Part shown: one piece after another, positions 1 to 11,248 of the stretch | Numbering within the stretch: the stretch's first letter is position 1 | Layout of the letters: each line of letters opens with the position of its first letter | NCBI GenBank assembly: GCA_009760855.2 | Contig: WPIO01000035.1 | Span: forward strand, 3,941,001 to 4,005,000 | From: Cristatella mucedo | Lineage: Eukaryota; Bryozoa; Phylactolaemata; Cristatellidae | DNA length: 64,000 bases | Direction of reading: 5' to 3' | The notes under the pieces: model-generated | What the model was told of the DNA's origin: nothing | Databases searched by the model: none | The model's input: only the letters and a program-made list of their open reading frames with translations | Program-made: the position numbers and the translations under genes

Positions 1-800
1 TGCTTGTGCTGATTGTGCCACTTGCTTCCAAACTTCAATCTTTGAACGAAAAAGCCAACTCTGTTGGCTTCAACTGCTGCTAAAGTATTCATATATGGTT
101 CCCTGTTTGATCCCGTGATCATACAATGCCCTGGTATGTCACTTACAAATACATGTCTGTGCATGCGTGATATTATGTGCACACTCGTGGGTGACCGCAA
201 GTGCATGTGTCTGCACTCACATGTAAGTGCTCAAATGTACATGGGCATGTATGTGTATCTTGTATGGGGGCAATGAAAGCAGTGAAATGTGTGAAACAAT
301 CCAAATGCCAACCCAATTGGAAATGCTGGAAGTCAAAGTAATCATGGCAACAATGGTCAAAACACACAAAGCTAAAAAAAAAGGTCCCCAGTATTTACTG
401 AAGATCTATCAAAAAGTGGCTCCTGAGACTGTGCCAGTACACTCAAGCACGAGCAAGTCAGCTGAGCTTTCCTGATGCATTACATGCTTAGGATTTGTCC
501 AGCCACTCTTGTGAGCGAATGTCTGGGTCTTAGACCTTAGGTTATGTTTCTTGTTCACTGCACAGCTCAAGTCGTGTGCGGGATACCTGATACAGGTAAT
601 TGTTCATTGCCCACTTCATTGGGCTCAAGCAACTAAAGCTTATAGCTACTATATAAAAAAGTTTGCTAAAGAAGCTGCTCCTTAGTTATAGTAACCCTCA
701 GACTGAAGGGCAAACGTGTCAGCTGTCTAGTTTAATAATTAGGGGTAATTGTAAAAGGCCTGCAATATGCAAAGTTGCCAGGTCGGCTGCTTGGTACTCC
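1..800. other. No recognised gene
   Basis: I see no recognisable coding exon or mobile element here. The short reading frames are in low-complexity TG/CA-rich DNA (about 140-260) or have no family signature. Confidence 0.4.
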
Positions 801-1624
801 CAACAAACTGGAGGTCACTCACGTTCATTATTAGTTCCAGCTGCATCCGTGTCACGATCATTGTGACTTGCTGCCATTGAACTGAACAGTTCTTTGGGCC
901 TGCCTTAGTCGCTGCACAATCACTCGTGGTTTCAAACTTGTGGAAACCCAAATCAGAACGACCAGCGAACGTCAATTGATCTAATCTCTAAATCCAGTGA
1001 CCAGAGGTTGTCTGCAGTGGGACTTCGTTAAATCGAAAGAACACTTTCCTCGAACAGAGTAGGATCCCGCGCGGCCTCAGGACTTTTGATTCAAGGCTAT
1101 CGACCCATCGTGAGCTACCTGTGTGCAACTGCTTTTCGTTCGACGCTCAGCACACGGGGCTTTAGAGCAGCAGAGGCTGCAGACTCCCACGCCTAAACCC
1201 AATGTTCAGAAAGTTCAGCTTAGTTCAGAATGAGCGATGTCGTAAGTTTGTAATAATGAGTTGGCTGGCAAGATGCTATCCATTGCATCTGCTTTCAGCA
1301 CAGACTCGACAGCCAATCTACAGCACGACCTAAACAGGTCCAGGCATGTTCAAAAAACTACCACAAGCATTCTGCCACCACAGAGCAAGTGAATACCTGA
1401 ACGTGTGTGCTGCCTCTTAGTGGCAATGCAAGCAAAGCAGTAATGAATCACATGGCCAGCAGAAGCCGAGTGAGGCTTATACAGGTGAAGAAAGCATGAA
1501 CTTTGGCAGTTTATGCAAAGCGATTCGTAGCTGTAGATTTTTTGCTGCCCCCTCCCACAATAAACAACGGACGACCGGGCTTGAAGCTCTAATCACAGCA
1601 TGCTTTCACGTGGGTGCTCGCTAG

Positions 1625-1755
<131 letters not shown>

Positions 1756-1839
1756 TTGCTCCATCAGATCCTTCTTCTACAACGACCGGGACGCGAGCGC
1801 CTGCACAGTGAGCCGCTGCGCGACTTGCGACGACCGCCT

Positions 1840-1860
1840 CAGCAGCAGCAGCAGCAGCAG
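1840..1860. repeat. (CAG)7 trinucleotide repeat
   Basis: Seven perfect CAG units lie about 40 bp beyond the CDC37-like exon, on its downstream side. They would read as poly-Gln, Ser or Ala on the plus strand. I see no gene that uses them. Confidence 0.9.
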
Positions 1861-1882
1861 CATCTTAAACAGGCTTAAAGGC

Positions 1883-2054
1883 TTAAACACCCACGCCCTC
1901 CAGCTCGAGATCGATGCACCACAGGACGAGATAGTTGGCAGTCTCGTCGCAGGCTAAGTAAGGATGCTCGGTGAGGAACTCGAGGCTGTCGTCGTACTTT
2001 CTGAACAAGCAGAATTTCTTCACCAGCAGTGTTGTTCCGTTCGGTGAAGCGTTT
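1883..2054 (-). pseudogene. CDC37: CDC37-like Hsp90 co-chaperone, exon 2 (frameshifted)
   Basis: CDC37 delivers client protein kinases to Hsp90 in the cytosol. The minus-strand reading contains YDDSLEF, then CDETANYLVLWCIDLE, which matches the start of the CDC37 middle (Hsp90-binding) domain, where the family has a DDS motif and E/D-ETANYL-V/I-WCIDLE. A good acceptor (pyrimidine-rich, ending TCTAG) precedes position 2054, in phase 0 with the exon at 2313-2429. From there the phase-0 frame reads KRFTER, matching the family's KTFVEK, but the DDS/ETANYL motif lies one frame away. A 1-nt insertion near 2032-2036 explains this, and the residue count then equals that of human CDC37. Beyond LELE (1898) the frame runs to a stop at 1883, and I see no clear donor. 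It is a pseudogene, or a real gene with a sequence error. Confidence 0.72.
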
Positions 2055-2312
2055 CTAGACAAAAGAGCCGGAGAACATGAGGCAGCAGCACGTAAGACGA
2101 AGCGCAAGGGCATGGGCTGAGAAAGCATGTTTACTCGAGCGTTGAGCATTGGCTGAGCTACAGACGCAGGTGGCTCGATGACTACTTGCAAGAGATACGA
2201 GCTGCTATAGGCAAGCAATCGTTTTTGGCAACCTTGCTCTCCCCTCCTGCCTGCCTTCTAGTGCTCCACAAGCCACTACTACCCGCACAGTGAGACAACC
2301 AGGTGGCCCTAC

Positions 2313-2429
2313 CTGCCTATCCATCTTTTCCTCGTCGGTCAAGACTTCCTTTTTCCGAGGTTCACTCTTGTTAATGATAGTCTTTCCTTTCCCATCGTGA
2401 CAAATTGTGTCGATGTTGAGCAGCCTGAG
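2313..2429 (-). CDS. CDC37: CDC37-like Hsp90 co-chaperone, exon 1 of those found
   Basis: A 117-nt, 39-codon minus-strand exon without stops. It has an acceptor TTTTTGTAG before 2429 and a donor CAG/GTAGGG after 2313, both in phase 0. It contains NIDTICHDGKGKTIINK, matching the CDC37 linker WNVDTLSKDGFSKSMVN between the N-terminal coiled coil and the middle domain, followed by a charged Lys/Glu-rich segment as in the family. The next exon (1883-2054) continues in register across a 258-bp intron. The invariant Trp of the MPW motif is not present in this exon. I did not find the N-terminal client-binding coiled-coil exons; a diverged repeat block begins at 2926, so they are missing, too diverged to see, or displaced. 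Confidence 0.75.
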
Positions 2430-3474
2430 CTACAAAAACTTTCGTTTTAAGGCCACCAGAGAGAATGTGCTGCCATGCCAGACAAAAGGGAAACCACCAT
2501 GCAAAATGAATTCGTCAAGCCATTAAGCCTCTGCGGCTGGTGATGAATAAGGTTACCAATTTAGCTATGTGATCCCAGAGACTCAGCAATGTGTTTCCTT
2601 TGCTGAAGAAGTTGAAATGGCTCATGGGCTATCACTGGATACAGAGCAAACAATTCTTATTCAGACCCATACAGCTAGCCATGGCTTGGTTCCCTGGTGC
2701 CCAAGGCCGTATAAAAAAATGAATTATTTGTTCCATTCTTGTGCTAAAAATCGTTTTGTAAAATAATCAACTGTTCTGCAGGTCTTAGGCTATCTAGTTG
2801 TTATGCAACGAAATCTATGCTTCTGCTGGAGACTGTGGGACATTTATTCTAGCCGTACTGAGGTGCTACTTCCATGGTGCTCACTACTTCAACTGCCCTC
2901 TTGACTAAGTTTTTATTCTGACCACTGCCTACAGGATGAGATGATCGCCGAACGAGCTTGAAAGGCACTTAGGCGAGAGCTAGGACATTCTGCTACCGTG
3001 GCTGCTGCCTTAAGCCATGCAGCTCCTAATGCACGTGATTTGACCAGAAATAGCAAAGGCGGCTTGGGTTATCGCCTGGAGATCCCGCTTTGACTCGGCA
3101 TGGGATGCATGGCTCCGACAACTACAGATACAGGAAGACTGCCCCATTCAGCCAGTAGCAGCTCGTACTGTGATGGACTCTAAGAGTAACATCTTGACAT
3201 CGAGATATGGCCCTTGCTCTTTGCTGAACCCCGATGGCAAATGCATTGACTAAAGTGACGATAATTAGTCTGACGTCTGCCAAAACGTGATTAACATAGC
3301 CGACGCGAAAAATGTATACGCCCAGAAGTTTTTCGGCTGGGCCAGAGATGGCAATAAAATGGAGTCTGGTCACTGCGATACGAGTTTGATTTCTGCCGTC
3401 GATGGCATTTTCAATTGTTTGACGGCATTCTATAGAAAGGTGATGACAGCCGGTGCAATCCTCTACAAGAAACT

Positions 3475-4124
3475 GGCAGCTGGTGCAAAACTCTGCAGCT
3501 AGGCTTGTCTGTCGTGAGCATCTCAGTTGCCACATTACTCCACTTCTCGCCGACCTGCACTGGCTACCAGTCAAGCAACGGATTGACTTCAAGGTTTTGT
3601 CGCTCACTTTTAAGTCCCTTCATTCTATGGCTCCAGCCTATCTGTCAGATATACTACCCCATCAGGCTAAGCATCGTACCACCTGCTTTTCGGAATCCAA
3701 CAGTCTAGAAAAACCTCATACAAACCTTAAATCCTTTGGAGACCGTGCATTTAGTTCATATGGTCCCAAAGCCTGGAACTCCCTCCCGACCTGCGTCAGA
3801 ACATCCCCTGACCTGACCACATTTAAAAGGAACCTAAAAACACACCTATTTAGGACAGCATTTAGTGGGTCCCTGTGATTGGTCCTTGATGTGCTTATGT
3901 GTGCTGACACTGTGCATGCTGCCACTAACCACATTTGCATGCTGACCCTGTGCATGTCACCCCTAACCATATTATTCATTTCGTTTGTTTTTTCAAGCAT
4001 GACTTTACTTACCATTCAATGGCATTTCACTTTACAGCAAATGTAAAGCACATAGAGAGAGAGAGAGATTAAGTTCTCTCAGTGTGCTTTATCAAGTGAA
4101 TTATTATTATTATTATTATTATTA
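3475..4124 (+). mobile_element. LINE family A, 5'-truncated insertion
   Basis: A 3' fragment of LINE A. The last part of the ORF is open to its natural stop at 3876-3878 and includes the family motifs DLHWLPVKQRIDFK, SDILPHQAKHRTT and AWNSLP. A roughly 245-bp 3' UTR follows, with the terminal hairpin and (TTA)n. Copy 2 of the duplication at 39700-39725 has the same flanks and no LINE, so this is an insertion with a visible empty site. No long target-site duplication is evident; the TTA tail merges with a TTAG in the target. Confidence 0.93.
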
Positions 4125-5984
4125 GTAACCTCATGGCTATTAGTCTGCCGGTCAGTCGACTTTCCCTTGCTCGGCTAAACAGAATAATGTCTGCTTGAGC
4201 TTTTTATTCAGATATCTGAAGCATCTTGACGAGCTTTGCAAACGTTAAATTCCCCCAAGTCTCACCAAGAGGGATTATGGGCTGAGTACGTTATATTAGA
4301 ATCTTTTTCTAAATATCTGACGTCTTTTTGAGAAAATACGCCACAAGCAAAAATTGTGTCAAAAAGCAATAGAATTTAAGCCCAAAATATACTAGGATGT
4401 GATTCACACGACCTGTACTCAAACTATGTATCTCAGAGCTACCAAATAGTATTGAGTCCGGTCCCCATGTGGATGCCGGGCTTTCCCAAAGAATTTCTTC
4501 TCGGTCCTCCTTCGATTATGTTTCTGTCCTGCCTCGGTATTCCTTTTGTTAGGAAGTTAACTCAGCCTGTTTGTCTTTCTTCCTAGTTTCTTTTAGCGTC
4601 CTACTAGCTCCCTCTACTAGGCGGTCATGCGAAAATTGCCTTCACTGTTAGACGGCCGTGCCAGCTCCACCGTCCACCCAACACTGATCACTATGATTGA
4701 CATTACAGTCCGCTCAATACATGGTTTTTTATAATGCCATAACAGCTGCCTTCCCAAGCAAGCCCAGTGAGCTTAAGCATTCCCATACGTCTGTCTTGCT
4801 TGACATCTAATCAATTTATGCTAATCAACTTAAACTTACCTGTGACTGCCCTGGACGCTGGACGCCTCAAGGTCTGATTGTCATAGCTAGAGCCTGTGCT
4901 GTGCCATAAATAGACACTCTAAACTCAATCGATGAATTCTCAGGACAAGCCTTCGGCCGTCTCAATCAAAGTTGAAAAAGGAGGCTGGTCCTTCATGACA
5001 CGACTGCTTGTTTGCTCCATGTGGTTCTTCTGTGAGTCTTCAGGAAGCCACTGAGCATCTTTAATTTGTCTTTAAACTGAGCCACTGAGAATCTGTCTTT
5101 AATGTGTCTTAGACCCAAATCGCGCCTCAAGGAAGATTGATTAGAAACGTGGGCTTCGGCGGTTCCTTAACTATCTTCGGTGCTACCTCAACTAACTGAT
5201 ACTCGTGGAGCCGGCACTTCAGACAGCAGCAGGCCATACAAGCCGATAGAAATAGGTGTAAGAATAGAGGGCGATGACTAAAGAGAATCATTAAGCATTT
5301 AATAACCGGTACGTACCGTTAGAGTAGCAGTATTTTAGGGCAGTATATTCTAAAGCCCTCAGTGGGCTGCCACTCAGCACAACGCCGGGCATAGGCTACC
5401 ACTCATTCATGCAAACACCCACATACAACCAATTCACCCAAACGCTGGAAAGCTTTTAATAATATCTAAACCAGTAGGAACCACATACAATTACACAATC
5501 GGTCCCCCTTTTTCATAAATCCGGAACTGCTGATAATATTTTACCTTTGTCATAAAGTTAAACTTTACATATTAAGTTTCAGTATTCCTGAGAGAAGCAA
5601 TTAAAACCATGACCGACGAAAAGAAGCCGACAGTACGAACACGGCTTAAGTATTTTTCTAGGAAGATTTTTGAGCCCCAGGCACAGTCTCTCGATTAATG
5701 TGCTAGCAAAAAGTTGACGAGCTAGCTAAGTAGGAATGACCGTTCTCCCACAGTTAATCAGGCATGGTTGTAGGAGCAGCCTGGAGAGCTGGCATTTATG
5801 AAATCCAGTGGTAGCACCACCCAGACGATTAATTCAATAAAGATTATCTCAGGCACATTCACAGATTGAACTTTAGTAAAAACCAATTAACCTGAAAGGC
5901 TTCAGCTATTGGTCGTGTTATTTTTAGGTTTATTGATGCTGCTTCCAAATCTACAAACTCACTGACTAGCTCGGGTCCTCTACT

Positions 5985-6065
5985 GGTTTAACCTAAGGGT
6001 GAAGCACACACCCTCGATGAACCAGATCGTGGGCTTGAACCTTGATGCCACAGCAAAGGTCCAGG
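5985..6065 (+). mobile_element. tRNA-derived SINE head (duplication copy 1)
   Basis: A TGGTTTAACCTAAGGGTGAAGC A-box-like segment is followed about 45 bp later by GTGGGCTTGAACC, a B-box-like segment. This is the internal Pol III promoter arrangement of tRNA-derived SINEs. It lies in the duplicated block and recurs at 41572-41650. The sequence beyond is AT-rich and merges with the (TA)n(GT)n tract. Confidence 0.5.
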
Positions 6066-6109
6066 ATTGAGATTAACATAATAACTAACATAATTAATAC
6101 AATACAAAG

Positions 6110-6111
<2 letters not shown>

Positions 6112-6143
<32 letters not shown>

Positions 6144-6158
6144 CAATTACCCATATAG

Positions 6159-6249
<91 letters not shown>

Positions 6250-6250
6250 C
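6112..6250. repeat. (TA)n(GT)n compound microsatellite
   Basis: TA repeats at about 6112-6142 and 6159-6178, then GT repeats to about 6250. The counterpart in copy 2 (41739-41871) differs in length and purity, as expected for slippage after duplication. Confidence 0.95.
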
Positions 6251-6524
6251 CCAAGGTTGAGACGACTTCTCTTCTCGTCAATTCTCTCTTCTTTAGTATC
6301 TTCATTACAGCTACGTTCTCGCCAGGCAAAGATTTCCTTCCTTGTAGCAGCTCGTGTTCATAAAATGCATTGGAGACACTTACCACCAGATGCTTCTGGG
6401 GCATCGCTCATTGTGCCTGGGTAACTCTGAAAAAACGCTACAGTAAGTGAGATCTCGTGTCAGTAAGGAAAGTCAGAGCAATGATATGGATATCTGCCAG
6501 TTATCAATTAAGCCATTTAAGTAC

Positions 6525-6632
6525 AGGAGAACCTCAGGGCTTGGTCCTAGGCTCTCTTCTTAGGCCCTCTTCTTTTCACCATCGATTATCACTCACTCAC
6601 AGAAAGCACTATTGAAAATAAGTATGCCAAAG
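6525..6632 (+). mobile_element. Degenerate reverse-transcriptase remnant
   Basis: GAACCTCAGGGCTTGGTCCTAG and the following bases encode the LINE motif PQG-x-VLG, with a one-base slip before GPLLFTID. Only about 100 bp is recognisable. It also occurs in copy 2 (about 42288-42395), so it predates the duplication. Confidence 0.6.
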
Positions 6633-6638
6633 ACAACA

Positions 6639-6893
6639 ATAATAATAATAATAATAAAAATAATGACAATGCACTTGATAAAGAGCCTTCAGTGAACTCA
6701 ATCTCTTTCTAGGCACTTTACGTTTGCTACAAAGGGAAACGCGATTGAATGGTGAGTAATGTCATGCTTGATGAACAACATGAATAACATGATTAGGGGT
6801 GACATGCACAGGGTCAGCATGCAAGTGTGGTTAGTGGCAGCATGCATAGTGTCAGCACGCATAAGCACATGAATGACGAATCACAGGGACCAA
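6639..6893 (-). mobile_element. LINE family A 3' UTR and tail, inverted
   Basis: Starting with (AAT)n, this is the reverse complement of the LINE A 3' end: tail, hairpin (GCACTTGATAAAG...TTTACGTTTGC) and UTR back to just after the ORF stop. It abuts a plus-strand LINE A endonuclease segment head to head at 6894. The same junction is present in duplication copy 2. Confidence 0.9.
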
Positions 6894-6894
6894 G

Positions 6895-9640
6895 TGTGTG
6901 ACAAAAAATCGATCCTTCCTCGTTATGGGTGATTTCAACGTTCACTTTGATAATTTATCAGATGCCTTCAGCACTGAATTTCGTGCATTGACTGACTCAT
7001 TGCCTCTTGTGGCTGATGTGCATGGCCCTACTCCCATCAAGGGTCACACACTCGACCAGATTTTCTCATACAACTGCTCTTTGCCATCACGAATTATTAC
7101 CAAATCCTACTTATCAGACCACATGCAGATCTCATTTAGTCTACAGTGTGTGCCCTTCTCCTCAAATAAAATAACCCGTGAATCGCGAAACCTGAAGACT
7201 CTTGACATCGATGCTGTCCGTGCGAGAATATTTGCTTCGCTTCTGCTGCTCGGTCCTCCCTTTCGATCTGTCATCATTGGTAGACAGCTACAACACGACA
7301 CTAGCTGACACGATCGACGAGTTTGCAACTTTGACTAAGTGCACTGTGTGCCCTAGCCAGACGGGCTCAGGTTTACCGCAGACATTAATCTAGCCAGGTC
7401 TACTAAGCTCAAGCTTCAAAAAGCATGCACTAGATCAAGATTCACTGTAAAATCAACAGGCGACATACCAGGAGTACTGTAGGTTGTACCAATCGATCCT
7501 AGCAAAGGCCAAGTGTCGGTTCTGCAAAACATTGTTGAATCACAGATGCACAATCCAAAAATGCTGGTATCAACGATCAACCATCTCCTCAACCGCTTCC
7601 AGAATAGCCCCTTACCTGACGATCCTTGTGATGATCTAGCCAATCGCTTCTCTCGATTCCTGTTGCAGAAAATAGCCAATAATAGGGAGTCCGTCCCAGC
7701 GATGAGCAAACCCTCCTAGAATGCCGTTCCCTGATTCCTGGCAGCACCCCAATGTCTACATGTAAATAGGTCACTAGTGATCTCGTAATTAAGTTCATAT
7801 CCCAATAAAAGAAGACAGCAAGTATTCTGGACACTATTCCCACTGTCCTGCTGCTATGTTGCATTGATCTGCTGCTGCCATGCATAAGTCACGTCAATTA
7901 TATATCATTAGCCTCAGGTCGTGTTCCAGCACTTTTAAAAAAAGCTGTAGTCAGACCACTTCTCAAGAAAGCTACACTAGACCAAGAGAACTTATGCAAC
8001 TACCGCCCAGTCTCCCTTCTACCATTCCTATCAAAGACACTAGAAAAGGTCGTGGCTGACCAGCTGAACTCATATCTTAAAACTTCATACACTGCTAGAA
8101 AGGTCCAGTCTGGCTGTAGAGCTGACCACTCCTCAGAGTCAGCATTGCTTAAGGAGTTCAACGACCGACTTAGGAATGCAGACATAGGTAGAGTGTCTCT
8201 GCTTGTTTTGCTCGATCTTTCGTCAGCTTTTGATACTATCGATAGCAAAGTTCTTCTACAGCTCCTCGCTCATTGCCTGGGAATCACTGGCACTGCTCTG
8301 CAATATTTCAGGTCCAATCGTAGTGGCAGATTCCAGAGTATTGATATGAATGGACAAAGATCATCAGAGGTACCTCTGAAATATGGGGTACCTCAGGGCA
8401 CCATGCTAGGTCCGGTAATTTTCACGGTTTATACTCTCCCTCTTGCTGATGTGATTGCGAAGAACAATCTAGGCTTTCCTTTCTGTGCGGATGACATTTC
8501 GTTGTTCCTTTGCTTTGATCCCTCCCAGCCTTCGAGCGCCTCAAATTCTCTCAGCTCACTAGCTGCATGTCTTGATGACATCTGCATATGGATGACAGCA
8601 AATTTTCTAAAACTAAACGAGGATGCAACTAACTTACTTGTTCCCTTTGCAGCAGATGTAAAGCACCTAGAAAAACACGAGGTTCTCTGAGGGTGCACTA
8701 CCAAGTGCATTATCATTATAAATATTTTGAGCAAATCCAGTGTGATTGAGGAATTGGCATGGCTCAAAATTGGCTCTGCTAACATATCTCTCGTTGAATC
8801 AGCTCAAAATCAAGTGTCAAGTTCGAAAGCGACCTCTCGTTAGACGACCACATCAGCTCCACAGTCAAGTCTGCTAACTTTCAGCTACATAACATTGTTA
8901 AACTTCGGGTTTGTCTAGATAAGGATACCCCGTCTAAGTTGGTCCATGCATTTGCGACATCCCGTCTTGACTTCTGTAACTCGATACTTGCTGGCCCACC
9001 GGCAGGTGCAATCAGGCGATTACAGCTGGTGCTCAACTCAGCAGCTAGGCTTGTCTGTCGTGAGCATAGCAGTTGCCATATCACACCACCTCTCGCCGAC
9101 CTGCACTGGCTAGCAGTCAAGCAACGGATCGACTTCAAGGTTTTGTAGCTCACTTTTAGGTCACTTCATTATTGAGCTCCAGCCTATCTCTCAGATCCAC
9201 TCCCTCACCAGACCAAGCATCGTACCACCAGCTTTTCCGAATACAAGCCTCAAATCCTTTGAATACCGTGCATTTAGTACTTATGCTCTCATAGCCTGAA
9301 ACTCCGTCCCGACTTGCATCAGAACATCCCCAGACTTGACCAAGTTTAAAAAGAACTTAAAAACACCTATTTGAACAGATTTTAGGGGGTCCTTGTAATT
9401 TTTCCTTGATGTGCTTGTGAGTGCTGACACTGTCCATGCGGCCACTAAGCACATTTGCTTGCTGACCCTGTTCATGTAACCCCTAACTATTGTATGCATA
9501 TTGTTTATCAATCATGATATTACTCACCATTCAATCACGTTTTCCTTTGTCGTAAATGTAAAGCACGTAGAAAGAGACTGAGTTCTTTGCGGGTGCTTCA
9601 TCAAGTGCATCATCGTAATTGTTATTATTATTATATTGAT
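6895..9640 (+). mobile_element. LINE family A, decayed copy from endonuclease to tail
   Basis: Starts inside the endonuclease domain (GDFNVHFDN), runs through the SDH motif, then the reverse transcriptase (about 8050-8690; FRADHSSES, DLSSAFDTID, GVPQGTMLGP, CADDI), then the C-terminal region, 3' UTR, hairpin and (TTA)n at about 9640. It has many frameshifts and stops. The active-site YADD Tyr is changed to Cys (TGTGCGGATGAC). At about 8641-8728 the reading is interrupted by a second, separate LINE A 3' tail. The part to 7826 is shared with duplication copy 2. Confidence 0.92.
8641..8728 (+). mobile_element. Solo LINE A 3' tail nested in a LINE A copy
   Basis: About 88 bp matching only the last part of the LINE A 3' UTR, with the hairpin and a degenerate TTA tail. 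It sits between codons that are adjacent in other copies (TTACTAGTT and GGCAAACC). It is a very short 5'-truncated insertion inside an older copy. Confidence 0.75.
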
Positions 9641-9830
9641 GTGAGTAGGGCCATGCACACAAGCCACAGAGACAATGAGTAAATCAGTGCACGAATATCA
9701 GTACTGAAGGCATTAGATACGTTATAAAAATTGAATTGACCCATAGCGAGGAAGGATCAATTTCTTGCACACAGATTAGAATTTAGATCCAAGAAATCTG
9801 AGATAAAGGAGGATTTGGTCAGCTATACAT
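9641..9830 (-). mobile_element. LINE family A endonuclease fragment
   Basis: The minus strand matches the LINE A ORF from the YRPPG/F-SDF region (CCAAATCCTCCTTTATCTC) to the GHTLD region, with internal deletions. It directly abuts the 3' tail of the previous plus-strand copy. Confidence 0.75.
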
Positions 9831-9869
9831 ATGCTTTGAAAAGTGCAAGCTTTTTCCTAATCTGACTAC

Positions 9870-10140
9870 CTGCATTCCTTGCTTACTGCATCGGTGACAT
9901 TCTCATTTGGATAGTTGGTAACTTCCTGTAGCTTTGTGATGATAACACTAACCAAATAGCTAATTGAAAATGTATTGTTCGCGAAATTCGAAGACATATT
10001 CCTCAAGATTGGACAAAGATACTATCGCTCTGGTGACGTCTGCTCGTAATCAAGGTTTCTTTTTCCAAAACGACTTGTCATCTCCTCCACTGCCTGGTCT
10101 ACCTACTCTAAGTTAAAGAGGACGGCCAAAGTCAGGTTCG
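9870..10140 (+). mobile_element. LINE family A RT C-terminal fragment, degenerate
   Basis: Aligns with the region after YADD in LINE A: a C-I-G-D-I-x-x-W segment, then NFL, then a DDNTN segment, then the ARNLGV-type region. Several stops are present. No tail is attached. Confidence 0.6.
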
Positions 10141-10189
10141 GCCAAGATAAGAGTGACACCGTTATAGCAAACTTAAATAGTACTTGTAA

Positions 10190-10640
10190 TATTACATTTT
10201 GTGTATCGCCCTCAGAGAACTCAACTTCATTCTAGACAATATAAATTTACTGCAATGGAATCACGATCGAATAATTAGAAGTAGCATGCTCAATGACAGC
10301 AAGCATAAGCACACATAGTCAGATCAGATGGACCAACTAAATTTTGTGATAAAAAGATGTGTTCCAGCTTCTTTTTAGAAATGGTGAAGTTAGGGGATGC
10401 TGTGACGGCTGTAGGAAGTGAATAGTAAGTTTTAGGGGCATACGAAGCGATGGCATGATTTCCAAAGGACTTGAGGTTTGAACGAGGTATAGATAAATAA
10501 TTCGATTCCGAAAAGCTGGTAGTACGATGCTCAGCATTGTAGGGGAGTACGTTTGATAGGTTGAATGGAGGAAAAGAATTAAGGGATCTAAAAGTTTAAA
10601 AGTGAGTGACATTAGTTTGAAGTCGATGCAGTGTATTCGC
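10190..10640 (-). mobile_element. LINE family A 3' fragment, degenerate
   Basis: The minus strand carries MSLTFK-LDPLILFLHSTY and other remnants of the LINE A C-terminus, followed toward 10190 by its 3' UTR and hairpin (CGCCCTCAGAGAACTCAAC). Heavily mutated. Confidence 0.7.
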
Positions 10641-11248
10641 AGTTAAAGTATTACACACATTGCGGACTGAGCATCAAGACTATCGCAATTCTCTTTTCAG
10701 AAATGCCAGCCTGTCAAATTCTTCGTCTGCTACTGGTCCACAACTCCAAGCTTCCTCCGGTCTGTAGCCATCAACGCTTTGTCAGATCACCCGACTTCTG
10801 ACCTTCACGGACTTCACATAGAATATTTAATCGGGTTCCACGAATCTTAGTCTGCCATGTAGATTACATGTAATTTGCTTGCACTACCGACCATTAGGAC
10901 ATATTTAATTCTTAAGGGCACTCTTGAACCGCCCTCTCCTCAGGATATATTCATCTCGTCGTCGCTTGTATATGGTTAGATTGTTTGGTGATCGAGCCTC
11001 CTTGCCGTATGTAACAAGAGTGCTGGAGTTGGCATCGAGGTTCCGTCGCTAGGTTGCAACTACTACTACAAACCAGACTACTGTGCATTCAACGTTGATC
11101 GTAACAGATTTAGCTAAAATTGCAACTGTTTGAGAAGCTTTCACTTCGCCCAACTGAACTAGTCTTTTTTTTATTCCGGTACACTGTATGTGTACCTGCA
11201 CCTGATTAAATAAATATTACCAATACAAGAATACGAGAAGTGCTCTAG
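10641..11248. other. No recognised gene
   Basis: I see no coding exon or element that I can classify. Codon-like runs are short. Confidence 0.3.

Larger units (their letters stand above)
2926..7826. repeat. Segmental duplication, copy 1
   Basis: From the words ACCACTGCCTACAG at about 2926, this block aligns colinearly with 39165-43268. Matching landmarks are the GAGAGCTAGGACATTCTGC word, the ATCAATTTATGCTAATCAA word, the GT tract, the reverse LINE A tail, and the start of a LINE A endonuclease region. By eye most stretches are about 85-95% identical. Copy 1 differs by a LINE A insertion (3475-4124) and lacks about 130 bp that copy 2 has before GGTTGAGACG. I recognise no coding function for the unique part (4130-5980). 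Confidence 0.9.

Noticed and set aside
6179-6424. Cys-Val-rich and His-Thr-rich frames over GT tracts
   Set aside because: Microsatellite translation; also at 23.1, 33.6-34.0, 41.7 and 45.8-46.1 kb.
6895-8690. Twin-priming inversion as the sole origin of the head-to-head LINE structure
   Set aside because: The plus-strand part continues to its own 3' UTR and (TTA)n at 9640, which a single twin-primed insertion would not give.
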